A DNA stretch of 64,000 bases from Vitis vinifera (taxonomy: Eukaryota; Streptophyta; Magnoliopsida; Vitales; Vitaceae), in the NCBI RefSeq assembly GCF_030704535.1, contig NC_081812.1, positions 19,996,501 to 20,060,500 of the forward strand. The letters run 5' to 3'. Numbering within the stretch: the stretch's first letter is position 1; the number at the start of each line of letters is the position of its first letter. A program made the position numbers and the translations under genes. The notes beneath the pieces are model-generated. The model worked only from the letters and a program-made list of their open reading frames with translations, was not told the origin of the DNA and made no database searches. This document shows positions 49,501 to 60,369 of this stretch, in pieces.

Positions 49501-52500
49501 GAAAAAAATGGAACTTTAGAAAGTAGGGAATATAATCATGTTAGACATAGCTTGTCCACTATTGTTCCACACCATCCATTTCACTATGAGGAAATCAGTA
49601 AATAATGAATCCTTATTGCATGACTAATCTATACATTATTAAAGTGTACCAAACTCCTTGTTTATATAATTTGGTTTTTCTTTAGCCCATTCCAAGTTTA
49701 CAAATAAGTTAGAAATGATAGGGTAGTTTTGTTAAAAAAAAAATGGAAAATATAAATTGGAATTCTTAAATTTTTTTAATTATATTTTTATAGATAAATG
49801 AGAATTATTATTAAAAGTGTTTCCTCTAGTAGACATGAAGTATATAAAAGTCTCCTTATGGAACTTATCTGAGTAAGAAGAGGTCAAACAAGAATTCTTA
49901 AAATTCGTCTCTTTTGTCTCTCAAGTTTTTTTACACACTCGTCATGCCTCCTATAACACTCAGGTGGATTAGAACTCTTTTTAAAGATTATGTGTAAAAC
50001 CAGTTTAAAGTTTTTGTTGACCTTCATGTATGAATGATGGTCAGTTCTGAACATCTTTCTCACGTGTTTCATGTGCTGTGTGACCTCTAGTGGTTCATAA
50101 ATATTGTACTGCAGGATTGAGAAGGAAACTGAGAGCACTAGCATATCAATTTAATAGTAGAAGGATATCCTTGAGGGAGGGATCCTTGTGATGATTATGG
50201 GGCCTGAGGTAGTCATTAAGCATTTATAATGAGTTAGGAAGCAGAATCCATATCATTGAGTTAACTCCACCATCTCCATATCACTTCCATTTTTTGGCAC
50301 CAACTCATTACTGTCACTGAACCACTACTGCCACCTTGGGCTCCCACACTACCACTACACAACCCCATTACCACCTAACCAATGCTAGGAAATAATCGTT
50401 TCTGCCATCACACTATAATCATTGTCATCCTGTGTGCCACATCATGAGCACAAACCCTTGCACTGTTATTCCACTGCACAAAATCTCCATCTACAAATCT
50501 CCCTCCACTTCCACCTACACCTCTTCATTGACTTCCATGAAACCAAAGAAAAAAGTACCTATGTAATGCCAAAAATTCCAATTTCATACCCCTCATCACA
50601 ATCATCACTAACTTGGTCAACTGTGTTCTTGCTATTCTAAGATAGGTTTGGCCAATGGTTAGCATACTTGCTAGTTTCGCCAGAAAATTTCAATTCAGCA
50701 ATCCATTTTTTTAGATAAAAACTGAATGCATGAAACTCAATTCAATTGGACCCAGATGAAGTTATGGATTGGCTTTCATGGGTGGTTGCTTTGTGTTTAC
50801 ATGGTGTTTGTTTAAGGTAGATTCTTGCGAAGGATTAGGAACATAGAGTAACTGTCAATGTCGATATGGTTTTTGGTTGACTTGTAGGATGTAGCTGGGT
50901 AGGGGAAAGGTGGTTGGGTCAACTATGTCTTTGTTTATGGTGTAAGTGTTAAACTGCCAATGTCAATAAGGTTTTTGGATGTCTTTTAAGATGTTGCTGA
51001 TTAGGAGAAAGGTGGGTGGGGTCAATTACATATGCGTTAATGGAATATCGAGTTGAGTGCAGGAGATTGTTTGAGCTGAATACTATGGACAAAATGGGGA
51101 GAAAAATAGCTAAGTTTATCACCATCATGGATGAAAATTTCGCTGAAATTTCATGTATCGATGATCGGCGATACGAAATAGGTAGGCGAAAAATCGGTGA
51201 GGCGATTTTTCGGAAAATTTCGGCTAATTTCACCGAAAAATTGATTTTTTACTTATTTATCGGCAATGTTGGCAATTTTTTGGTCCGGTCAATGTGCGGT
51301 AAAACCCTCAAAAATATGAAATTGTGCACGTGGGTTCCTGGACTCGAACCCCCGCCCAAACCCAAAACAATCGTGTGTCCTTACCTTGGCCCGCCACTGG
51401 GCTGCTTGCCCACTTGTTAAACAATAGGCACCAAATATATATATAGTAAAACTATCACAAAACAAAATGTTAAAAAATAATTTTAATAAACAAATTAATT
51501 CTAATTATTTTATTTTTAAATTTCATATAATTAATCACTAAAAATATGAAACCTATCATTATAATTTTCTTAACAGTTTTTTATATCATTTATATGTTAA
51601 TTAAATATAAAAAAATGTAAATATTAAAAAAATTTATACATATATCATCATTTATTTTTTATCATTTAATACAATTAAAGTTAAATGAATTATAATTTTA
51701 AAATAAGATATATTGTAATCAAATATCACAATATTATTATCGAATGACATTTGATGTGATTTAATAAATTTATATCTTTTTATAGATGCATACGATATTA
51801 TTATCAAATATGATTGATTATATCATATACATATATTATTTTTTTTTATAAAATAACTTTAAAATATCTATTATTGTTTATTATGTTATTTTTAGAGTTT
51901 TTCTCAATTTCATAATTTTTTATTAATTTTAGGCTACCAAATTTTTTTTTTTCCAAAATATCCGTCAATATATTAGTAAAATCAAAGTACCGATATATCC
52001 ATGATTACTGATATTTTCATCAATGATCACCATTGATGGTAGTGATTTCATTATCATAGCCTTGTAATCCCTTTATGGTGCTTGTAGGCTTTGGGCCCTT
52101 TTCTAAATTCTCTGTTTGGTGAATGTTAATCATCAAATGGCATAGTGTTGGTGCTTCCTGGTCTAAAATTAGTTTTCTTCTTTTCCTTTTTTATGACAGC
52201 TTATTCTAGATTAGCTTCTCTTAGCTATTCTTATTTGATTGTAATTGCTGTTCACTCTCACCTTTATAATGTTAATTGTGCTTAACAGTCAGAATCTTTG
52301 TAGAAAGAGTTGCAGGTAGATGGTGCGCGATATTTTGATATAGATGCTTCTGGTGAAATTTTGGTGATCGCTAGAAGGCTTTCTGGGACGGGAGGAACAC
52401 ATGTACTTACCAAAGTATGGTTGTTTGGTCTGGAAATGAAAATTCACATTAGTAATCAACACTTTAGTTTCAGGTTTTATATTTTGTGGGAAGGACCTCT

Positions 52501-54908
52501 CATTCTTCTCTTGAACTTTATTATTATCAATATATGTATATGTATCGTTTCAAATCCAAAAAAAAAAATAAAAAAAAAATAAATTCAACACTTTCCTACC
52601 AACTGCATGCACACTTTAAAACTCCTCCTCAAGTTTCTTTTAAACGTGGTTTTTGCAGATGAGCTTGATATCTCCACATGAAATTGAAGATATTCTACTT
52701 CCTTCTGGTACAAAAGCTGTTAAGGACTTGCGTGTTTCCCCTGCTAAGTGTAGACTTGCACTTTTGGCTTCACTGGGGAAGAAATTATCAGTTCTTAGGT
52801 GAAGCTACTTTTTGCTATTTAATCTTTGTTTCCAATGTTGAGGCTTCTACTTTGTACACCATGATTTTCTGTGAAAGTATCTTACTTTGTTGTTCCTGTT
52901 TTTTATTTCTATTTTTTTTCCAGTATGGAAAGCAACAATGTTATTCTCACATATGATTTGCCAGTAAGTCAGTTTTTTATCCCCTCTGATTTGTTGTGAT
53001 GTTGGTTATAAATCAAAGAGGTGGATGTTTGCTTGCTTTCTCCATTTTCCTGCTTCTGGAAAAATATTTTTTTTTAAAAGAAACATCTTCTTTTCAATTT
53101 CTTTAATTAGTACCAATTTTGATAAAACAGTGAAATATTTCATAGATTGTGTTGGACCTTGAGGCCCGGCTCAGGTGGCAAAGGATTTTTTTTTAGTTGT
53201 TGTGTGTGTAGGGAAGGGTTTGACGTTTTTCATTGAGATGAATATTCTCATAATTAACAATGTCTTCCAGACGGCTGCTTGGTCATGTTCATGGGATCTG
53301 AACAGTTCGCATTATATGTATGCTGGATTACAGGTACTTAACTGTGTTTTATTTAGCTTCATGAGACAATTGAATTCAGTGGTCTTTTTTTTGTTTGTTT
53401 GTTGTTTTTCCACCCCCCATTTTAAACTTGTGCAGAATGGCATGCTTATGGTGTTTGATATGCGCCAAACTGCAAGGCCAATGGCAGAAATTAGTGGGCC
53501 CACAAGCAATCCCATTCATACTATACAATCTGTTCTACACAACTCAACCCTCCCATCAGGTGTTAGCACCCTTCTATCTGCTTCTTCAGTTGGTTTGTGC
53601 CAGTGGAACTTTGGTGGAAGTGAAGAGAGGTAGGCTTTCACCAAAATTTTCTTGGGGAACCAGTAATGCGTTGCAAAGAAAAAGGAATTGATCACATGCT
53701 TTTACAGCCACTAGAAGAATGAGATTTCCTTCCAAATTCTCGTTCCTTGTTTGACTTTTTCTTGTTCTTTGAATTTTTCATCAATTTAGATAATTTGGTA
53801 ACTTAATGATGCATTGAAAAATTATTCATTTGTTTGGAAGTCTCATTTTGTGTTTCTATGTCCATCTAGTAATTGTAATGTTACTGACGCAAACAAGCGC
53901 AAGTGTTTCACCTTCACTAATAATTTTTCTCTCCTTGTATTTATTTTGGCATTCTTAGGGAAATCAATGGTGATACTGGATTGGAATTCTTATAATATTT
54001 TGTTTTTCGTGAGGATAGAAATTCACCGAATTTAAATGGTCATCCTATTCCAGTGTAGCTTGTTTTAAGTGATTAGCAATTCAGAAATTAAAAAATTCTT
54101 TTGTCTGTAATTTATGGTGTTGGGCGAGATTGTATAGTGGAGAGAGTTGTCTCTTATAGGCTTCTTGGAGTGGATAGCCTCCAGATAAGGGCTGGTGGGG
54201 TTTTTTTTTGCTTTCCTTTTGGTTGTGAGGCTTAGCTAGTTTGTATACTCCCTGTATACTTTGTGGCTTTTTGGCCTCTTTTCAATATATTCAGCGCTTA
54301 TCTATCAAAAAAAAATTCCTTGCGTACCTGGAAAGCAATTACTTGGAAAATTCTCATGCAATTCTATTTATTTCTTTATGAGGCCTTGCTTTGACCAATT
54401 TCTAATTAATGTGCATTGCAGGCCATTTCTGGTTCCTGAAACTAAGAATCACGGAGTTTGCATATCCCTTGCTCATTGTCCGAGCAGTGATAACATTGTT
54501 TCTACTTTTCGTCCCAAAGTTGAGATGTCTAATGAGATTGCTGTTTCTCAATATTCACTTACTCCATCTGTTATGGGGCAAGGGATGCAGGGTTCCCATG
54601 TTCTTCTCAAGAGAGTGGGTGGCAATTGCTATCAAAAGTTGGGATCTTCATGTGCAAATGTAAATGATATTCGCCTGCAGAGATCTGCAATTATAGATTT
54701 ACAGAGCCACCACCCACTGTTTGTATCTGGGGATGAAATAACACATGAATTAGTATTGCAAGAATTGCCATCTTTAAGAGTTTCTCAACGCCTCAAGTCT
54801 CAGAAACATCCTCTCCGTGATGTTAAGTACTCACATGATCTAAGCCCAAGCTTGCTTTGTTGTTTAAGTGAGGACACCTTGCAGTTTTTTTCTGCCAAAT
54901 TTTCATGA
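43521..54908 (+). CDS. RFWD3-like RING/WD40 E3 ubiquitin ligase
   Basis: Thirteen exons hold one frame of 610 residues: 43521-43894, 44757-44835, 44907-44996, 45094-45138, 46839-46919, 48833-48902, 49100-49158, 52304-52414, 52659-52798, 52924-52963, 53271-53333, 53436-53629, 54422-54908. An acidic, low-complexity N-terminus (FTVDEETEDDEETEGEAEDY) precedes a RING finger: CCPICMEAW (Cys109, Cys112), CLPCGH (Cys129, His131), Cys137 and CPQC (Cys152, Cys155). A coiled coil (about 180-235) follows, then a C-terminal WD40-like half with VDGARYFDIDASGEILVIAR, AAWSCSWDLNSSHYMYAGLQ and GMLMVFDMRQ. Animal RFWD3 ubiquitinates RPA and RAD51 at stalled forks; a role in replication stress for the plant protein is inference. 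The exon 1 donor, GTTGGT, is weak. An upstream in-frame ATG at 43383 exists, but MDPF resembles homologue starts. Confidence 0.9.
43993..44545 (+). repeat. About 286-bp tandem duplication in intron 1 of the RFWD3-like gene
   Basis: Unit 1 starts near 43993 (AATAGGCGCAGGCGAGACAG) and unit 2 near 44279 (AATAGGAGTAGGCAAGGCAG). Both continue through CCATATTATAGGT, TCGGTAGATCAATTGTGAA or its near copy, AATCCAAGAAACGGAG and a purine-rich GAAAAAAG tail. They are diverged by scattered substitutions. Confidence 0.88.
45721..45907 (+). mobile_element. 5'-truncated LINE tail with 20-bp target duplication, intron 4
   Basis: A 187-bp insertion resembling plant LINE 3' ends (TTGTATACATTGTGTATACT then TTTTTAATACAATAGC and a T-run). 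It is flanked by ACCTATAAACCTAATTATCT at 45701-45720 and the same 20 bases with one change at 45908-45927. This is the expected product of target-primed reverse transcription. Confidence 0.65.
47740..47880 (-). mobile_element. LINE C-terminal fragment (zf-RVT-like), intron 5
   Basis: On the minus strand a short segment reads ALMWVVWLRRNARIFED, very like the end of plant L1-type LINE reverse transcriptase proteins. It is a decayed fragment without a long open frame; wider boundaries within 46940-48300 are unclear. Confidence 0.5.
51126..52025. mobile_element. 900-bp non-autonomous DNA transposon in intron 7, with tRNA-like boxes
   Basis: The left end CATGGATGAAAATTTC and the right end, reverse-complemented CATTGATGAAAATATC, agree at 14 of 16 bases. 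Exact 8-bp target duplications ATCACCAT lie at 51118-51125 and 52026-52033. No transposase is encoded. On the minus strand it contains GGTTCGAGTCC (51340-51350), a perfect Pol III B-box, 43 nt after CAGCCCAGTGG (51394-51404), an A-box-like sequence. It inserted into the RFWD3-like gene between exons 7 and 8. Confidence 0.75.
54118..54315 (+). mobile_element. LINE 3' tail in intron 12
   Basis: Sequence ending TTGTATACTCCCTGTATACT, then TTTTCAATATATTCAGCGC and TTATCTATCAAAAAAAAA, closely resembles the 3' ends of eudicot L1-type LINEs. Only the 3' end remains; target duplication was not established. Confidence 0.6.
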
Positions 54909-55577
54909 AAAAGGTAACTTCGTTTCGGTGGTGATATCCTTGCCTCACTTGCTTTGGTTCATTCTTTTCATCAAATGGGTCATGTTACCAATCATCTAGA
55001 ATGTTCACATATTTACAAATTTTGTAGATTATGGCATATTGTAATAGTTTCAATAGGGGACCAGTTACATTTTGAAATTATTTGTAGAGGTGATGAATGT
55101 AAAGTTTACTCCTTATTTGGTAAGAAGTGCATTTTGTTTTTTCTTTTGAGAAATTACTAGGATAAAATGTTCTATGGCAATAGAACTTAATAGTGTTTCT
55201 GTGTACAAGATGCACTTAAACACAAAAAGTTACAGGTGAAGATTTCCTGGGCCTCCATAAATGCCAATGAAATAGTGTGCAACTGCAATAAAGGTGTTAT
55301 GAAATTCTGGTATATTCACTGTAGCATTGAAGATCATCTAAATTGAACAACCAATTGCTGTCTGAGATGAAATCATAATTGCTGCTGAGATCTCAGGAAA
55401 ACCCAAGGCCAGAGGCTTGTGTATCTCCTTGAGGAATTTCTGGGGTGATCAAAAGAGCGGTTTTATTCAGGAGATCTTTCATATCTATCAAAAACCTAAC
55501 CTGATAACAAATTCTCTGGGTAATGAATCATAGAGGAAGAAGGAAACAGAAGGTGCTTCAATATCTGGTTGTTAAAG

Positions 55578-56705
55578 GGGAGGCATTGGTTCATCAGGTT
55601 TCCTTGGATGGTGTTGAGATTGGGGAGATGAGAGGAGCAGAGAAGATGGAGGTGAAGCGCCTTTGCTAATGGTTTGCTTGCCATCAAATGTGGGTTCAGA
55701 GTGAAATTGATGGTTTGTTTTGTCCTGTTTGTGTGAACTTGAACCAGCAGAGGTGAGCATGATTTGTGGTACAAATAGTTACTTTTTCTATCTGTGTTAT
55801 TGTTGGTTTCAGTAGTTTCTTGATGTGTTTGTGTGTGAAAGCATGATCTTTGCCTTGTATTATGTTTGAAATGTTCTTTTTAGCATTACATGCATGGATT
55901 GTGTTGCTACTTGGGATGAAATGGTGCTGTGAGTTGATTCTGGCTGCTGAAATCATGTGTAACTAACCTAGCTTCTTGATTTTGGTGACATGGGAAAAAG
56001 CAAGGTACTTTGTGCCAGGTGTAAACTGAATGCAGCCTTTCTTCATAGGCACAATACAGCTACATTCACAGGTAATCAGACAAAAGTTAATTTCCATATT
56101 GGATGGAAGAGAACAAAAACATGGGCATGATGCGTACCTTCTAATTACCTGGGAAATCGATGAACCTCTCTCTAGATCAACAAATTTCAGATTTCTTGAT
56201 TCAATCCAACAAGCCTATTACTGTAAGTAGCTATAGTGTCCTAATGATATCACTTACAAATCTGTGATGGCACCTTTTGACATTATCTCTTCTTTAGCAT
56301 TGCAATTCATCCAAGAATTGCTAAATAAAAAGAGCAATTGTGTCAGGACCCTTTTCCATTTAACCTCTCTTCTTTCTACATACATCTTTTTCTGTCTCCT
56401 ATGCTTGCGTGTTATTATGTTGTAGTTGGCAGCAAGATCAAGAGACCCATTTCTCCATTCCAGTTCACAATTATTTCCTTTTTCCTTTTTGGTGTACACT
56501 ATGTAAGATGAAATTTATGTTGAGGCATGTTAGAACACTTCATGCAAGTTGCTGTCAATGAAGATCTACAAAAAGGTTGTGTATAGTCTAATTGTAGATG
56601 GTGTTTAAAAGAAATATTGAAACATAGTTGAGTGTGCCTATTTCCTTTTTTTTTTTTTTTTTTGCAGAAAATTTCCTTGAAGCTTAATGTGCTAGCCTTG
56701 GGAAG
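55578..56705 (+). pseudogene. Partial duplicated pseudogene of the RFWD3-like E3 ligase
   Basis: Three blocks match the neighbouring functional gene in order. The block 55578-55760 corresponds to the 3' half of exon 1 (GAAATTGATGGTTTGTTTTG against CAAATCGATGGTTTGTGTTG). The block 56493-56575 corresponds to exon 3, including ATGTTAGAACACTT and GAAGATCTAC. The block 56668-56705 corresponds to exon 4, with its TTTGCAG acceptor. Intron remnants around them also match, so this arose by DNA duplication rather than retroposition. Exon 2 was not found, the exon 3 acceptor AG is now GG, and small deletions disrupt the frame. It lies 0.7 kb after the parent gene's stop codon. Confidence 0.85.
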
Positions 56706-57339
56706 GTCGGTATATTTTTTTGGTGAAGAATTGTCATTGGATGTTTACATACGAATTTATATATGTTTACATAGTATTTAGTTGTTGGTAGCATCATGCA
56801 TTACCTTTGAATATTGATTGTGTGATACACTTTTATTTATTTATTTTCATTAGAAAAAAAACATGTATTAAAAATATGGATAAAGAAATATGAAAGAAGG
56901 ATGAAGAATCCTCCCATGATACAATGAACTAATAAAATAGTATGTTTAAAACCTCTAAAATGCTAAATAGACACCTATACATTAGTATAGTACCACCTGG
57001 GAATATACAAAAAATAACTCAATGAGAGGAATGCTCCTCTCTTGCTACCTCAAACCTTTCAATCCACACACCAAATAATAATAAAAAAATAATATTTGAT
57101 TACACACCAATTAATAATCAATTTGGATCATATTGAGAGGAATGCCCTTAAATGTTGTGGAGTAAGAGACCTAAAAGGAGGAGTAGAAGGGAATGAGATC
57201 CTAAAGATGGGGTTGGTAGAAGAGGCTGAGACCTGCAATGCTCTCAAAGATGGGGAGTTTTTTAGAAAGTTAGGTGGAGGAGGGAAGACGTTACTTGCTG
57301 GATTTGCGTAGCAATAGAACAGGGCGGTTCTTGCTTTGT

Positions 57340-57480
57340 TCTGTTTAGGATGTGGAAGGAAAGTGGTTTTCATTGGTGTTTCTTGAAGGAAGGGGATTTG
57401 TAGGGGGATGGAAAATCCTGTCTAGCAAGCTAAGAAGTCTTGGTGTTTCCATGACCCAAAGGAGAGTGGAGGAGCATAAA
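57340..57480 (+). mobile_element. Possible LINE ORF1 remnant
   Basis: A short plus-strand reading segment, FLEGRGFVGGWKILSSKLRS, resembles the ORF1 product of eudicot L1-type LINEs. The surrounding sequence 57000-57640 gives no continuous frame. The identification rests on a short stretch. Confidence 0.3.
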
Positions 57481-57739
57481 GCTATTGTAGACCCTCCATT
57501 TTCTCCCCTAGCACATTCCCTTTTAGGTGCTCTCCAAGTTCTCCTCTATCCTGTAGTCTTCCCCTGGTGGCCCATTGCTACTGCATGCCTACCTTTTCCA
57601 AGCCACCTTGGAGACTTTTGTTGAAGGATTAATTTGATCCCTTATTGTGACCTTAGTAGCTCCTAGTTAGATTTAGGATTTTTATTTTTATTTTTATTTA
57701 TTTTTATTTTTTTATTTTAAGGATAGCCCATTTAGGAAA

Positions 57740-57970
57740 CACGCCATTGAATCACATTTTAGGACACTTCACCCAGGCACACCCTGGCTCACCTAGGCTT
57801 ACCTAGACACTTTTTAGGCCACTTGGGCACATCCTAACACACCTAGACACCTTTTAGGCTACTTAGGTACATTCTAGTTCATCTAGGCACATCTTAGCTC
57901 AACCAGGCACTCCCTAGACCACCTAAGCTCACTTAAGCTCACCTAAGCTCACCTAAGCTCACTCGAGCTA
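57740..57970 (+). repeat. Degenerate short tandem repeat based on CACCTAAGCTCA
   Basis: Recurrent units of about 10-12 bp such as CACCTAGGCTTA, CACCTAAGCTCA and CATCTAGGCACA run through the segment, most regular at 57910-57960. Confidence 0.8.
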
Positions 57971-58019
57971 ACATCAAATTACTTAGTACTTGAGTTCATG
58001 TTCAGCTCACTAGGTGGCA

Positions 58020-58460
58020 CCTTAGCTCATCTCAACTCATTGAGTTGCACATTAGCTTAACTCACTTGATTTAGTTCACATAGTTGCATTTTACGATTTT
58101 TTCTAGTTCACTTTAGTTTAGGTGCACTTTATAATAGTTAATTTAGATGCATATTTAGTTCACTCTAATTTAGATGCACTTTAGGATAGTTCATCTTAGT
58201 TGCACATTAGTTCATTCCATTTAGGGACACTCTAAGTTAGTTTAGCTCATTTCAGCTCATTGAGTTGCACATTAGCTTATCTCACTTGATTTAGTTCACT
58301 TAGTTGCATTTTAGGATTTTTTCTAGTTCACTTTAGTTTATGTGCATTTTGGGGTAGTTAATTTAGATGCATATTTAGTTCACTTTAGTTTAGATGCACT
58401 TTAGGATAGGTTCATCTTAGTTTCACATTAGTTCATTCCATTTAAGGACACTAAGTTAGT
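58020..58460 (+). repeat. About 223-bp tandem duplication
   Basis: Two consecutive copies share CTCATTGAGTTGCACATTAG, CACTTGATTTAGTTCAC, TTTTTTCTAGTTCACTTTAG, AATTTAGATGCATATTTAG and TTAGTTCATTCCATTTA. Unit 1 is roughly 58020-58243 and unit 2 58244-58460. The copies are closely similar, so the event is fairly young. Confidence 0.9.
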
Positions 58461-59450
58461 TTTTCTAGTTCTTGTTTAGGTATTTTATCTAGTCACTTTT
58501 TAGGATTCCTTTTAGGTATGTTTTAAGACAACATTGCATTTACCTTGTTTGGATTTTTCCTGGAGATTGAGTTTGTTTTTTTAAAATGAAGGGGCCACAT
58601 TTGGATGTATTACATAGCTACATGGAGAGTTTTTGAATAAGGAAAGAGTGGACTTGCAGCATTGCCATATGGAAAACAGAAGATTCATGACATGCAAGGA
58701 ATTTGTAGAAAAAAAAGGCTCTCATGGTGATGGACGGCAAAGAGATAAGGAAAAGGTGGACTTGAGAGTCCACGGCCACATGGTGAATTTTGTTTTGATA
58801 GGGAAATTAGAGATTTTGAAAATCAAAGGGACCCATTTATGGATATACACTGGCTGCCACATCTTTTGAGGATTCACACGCACATGAGGATCTTTTGGGA
58901 AGTCCATGGCTGCCCATAAGGTAGGAGGAGGTATCATTCACTCAATATGGGAGGTTCAGATTTAAGTGGAAATATTAGAAAGGACTCCCCATGAGTGGTG
59001 CGGCTACCATGGTAAAAAAAGAAGAATACACTGTTATATTGACTTTTGGATATGAAAAGGAATTTGAAGTTGAGTGGAGTCTTATGGAAGGTGTGGCATT
59101 GATGTTTGGATATGGGAAGGAGACCTACACGACAAGGTTTAGTTTGAAAAAAGGATTTACACACATGAGACAGACTTGGATGGAAAAAAGGGGATTTATT
59201 TTGAGAGAAAATCTTAATAAGGAAATTTGACCCAGGAAACCTAAGGGAAGGATAGAGATCATGGGAAATTTTTTTCACGCACATGGAAGAGGCATTGGGA
59301 GTCCATGGCAAGAGGAATCTTGTTTTGGGAAGAGTCCTCATTAAGGGAGGTAAGATCATGGCTTTAAGAAGGAATCCGGGCTGCATATAGGGGGTGGGCA
59401 GATCACGGCTGAAGGTAAGAGGAAAGGAGATTTTTATTTTTTTTAAAAAG
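58460..59450. other. Non-coding stretch between tandem repeats
   Basis: Purine-rich sequence with repeated CCATGG and CACATG motifs. The frames here (58633-58869, and 58934-59386 on the minus strand) show no domain. It may be the internal region of an old non-coding retroelement, but no LTR pair was found. Confidence 0.4.
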
Positions 59451-59454
59451 GGGG

Positions 59455-59650
59455 CAATGCGGCTTTTTGAAAAGGAGTATGACCAGATTTTTGAGGAGAG
59501 GAAACATGGTTTTTTGAAGAGGAGCTTGGCCAGATTTTTGAGGGGAGGCTACATGACTTTTTGAAGAGAAGCATGACCAGATTTTTGTGGGGGGCAACAC
59601 AGCTTTTTGAAGAGGAGCTTCACCAGATTTTTGAGAGGACTCACAGCGGA
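59455..59650 (+). repeat. About 48-bp tandem repeat, four units
   Basis: Four units each contain CTTTTTGAAGAGGAG (or near variant), GACC/CACC and AGATTTTTGAGGGG. A further copy of the last unit and its flank occurs at 60115-60204, including CTTCACCAGATTTTTGAGA and ATGGCTGCATCTTGAAAGG. Confidence 0.85.
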
Positions 59651-60204
59651 TCTTCAAAGCATCATGGCTGAAGAAAAATCAGAGAATATCATGGCTGCAT
59701 CTTGAAAGGGATTGAAGGTAAGTTTTGTTTTTTTGGATTTCCATTAATTCTATCTCGATCTTTCTTATCGTTTATAATCCTTGATGGTTCATTTATATAT
59801 ATATATATATATATATAGTCTTCTTGAAATATTTGGTTTTGAAAGTTTGTATCAGGAGAATGCAAATTTAGTTTCTGTATATTGAGAAAAAATTACATGC
59901 ACAGGAGACGTTCTCTACTCTGCAATTTATAGTTTCAGCAGTAACAAACTACACTACCAGATTCTTAACTACTTGCATAGTTCTTGAGTGATCTTGGTTC
60001 TATTCAGTTCTGTTGTTGCAACAACCTTCTGTTGCTAGTGCAGGTGTGGTCTATCAAGTTTTACTTTGTTCTTTGATAATCCATGCTAGTTCATCGCTTT
60101 CTTTAAGTGTTTTTACTTTTTGAAGAGAGCTTCACCAGATTTTTGAGAAGACTTGCTGCAAATCTTCGAAGCATCTGAGAATACCATGGCTGCATCTTGA
60201 AAGG

Positions 60205-60332
60205 TGTTTAGTAATGTATTCTAGAGCTTAATTAATTCTATATTAGGATAAGTTAGGATTGCACTATTAGTGCCTACTTTATAGGCTGATTTATAGTAAT
60301 TATCTTTGTATAGTTAACTTCCTAATATAAGA

Positions 60333-60369
<37 letters not shown>

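Noticed and set aside
51016-51420. A 134-residue open frame inside intron 7 of the RFWD3-like gene
   Set aside because: It crosses the boundary of the 900-bp DNA transposon and overlaps its tRNA-like boxes, so it cannot be a conserved gene.
51330-51420. Possible intact tRNA gene on the minus strand
   Set aside because: The B box is perfect, but no 7-bp acceptor stem or anticodon arm could be folded; it is treated as a tRNA-derived module of a transposon.
55496-55956. Minus-strand open frames of 62-92 residues
   Set aside because: They are antisense to the RFWD3-like pseudogene blocks and show no domain.
58934-59386. A 150-residue minus-strand open frame
   Set aside because: Purine-strand bias of a repetitive region; no domain or homologue recognised.
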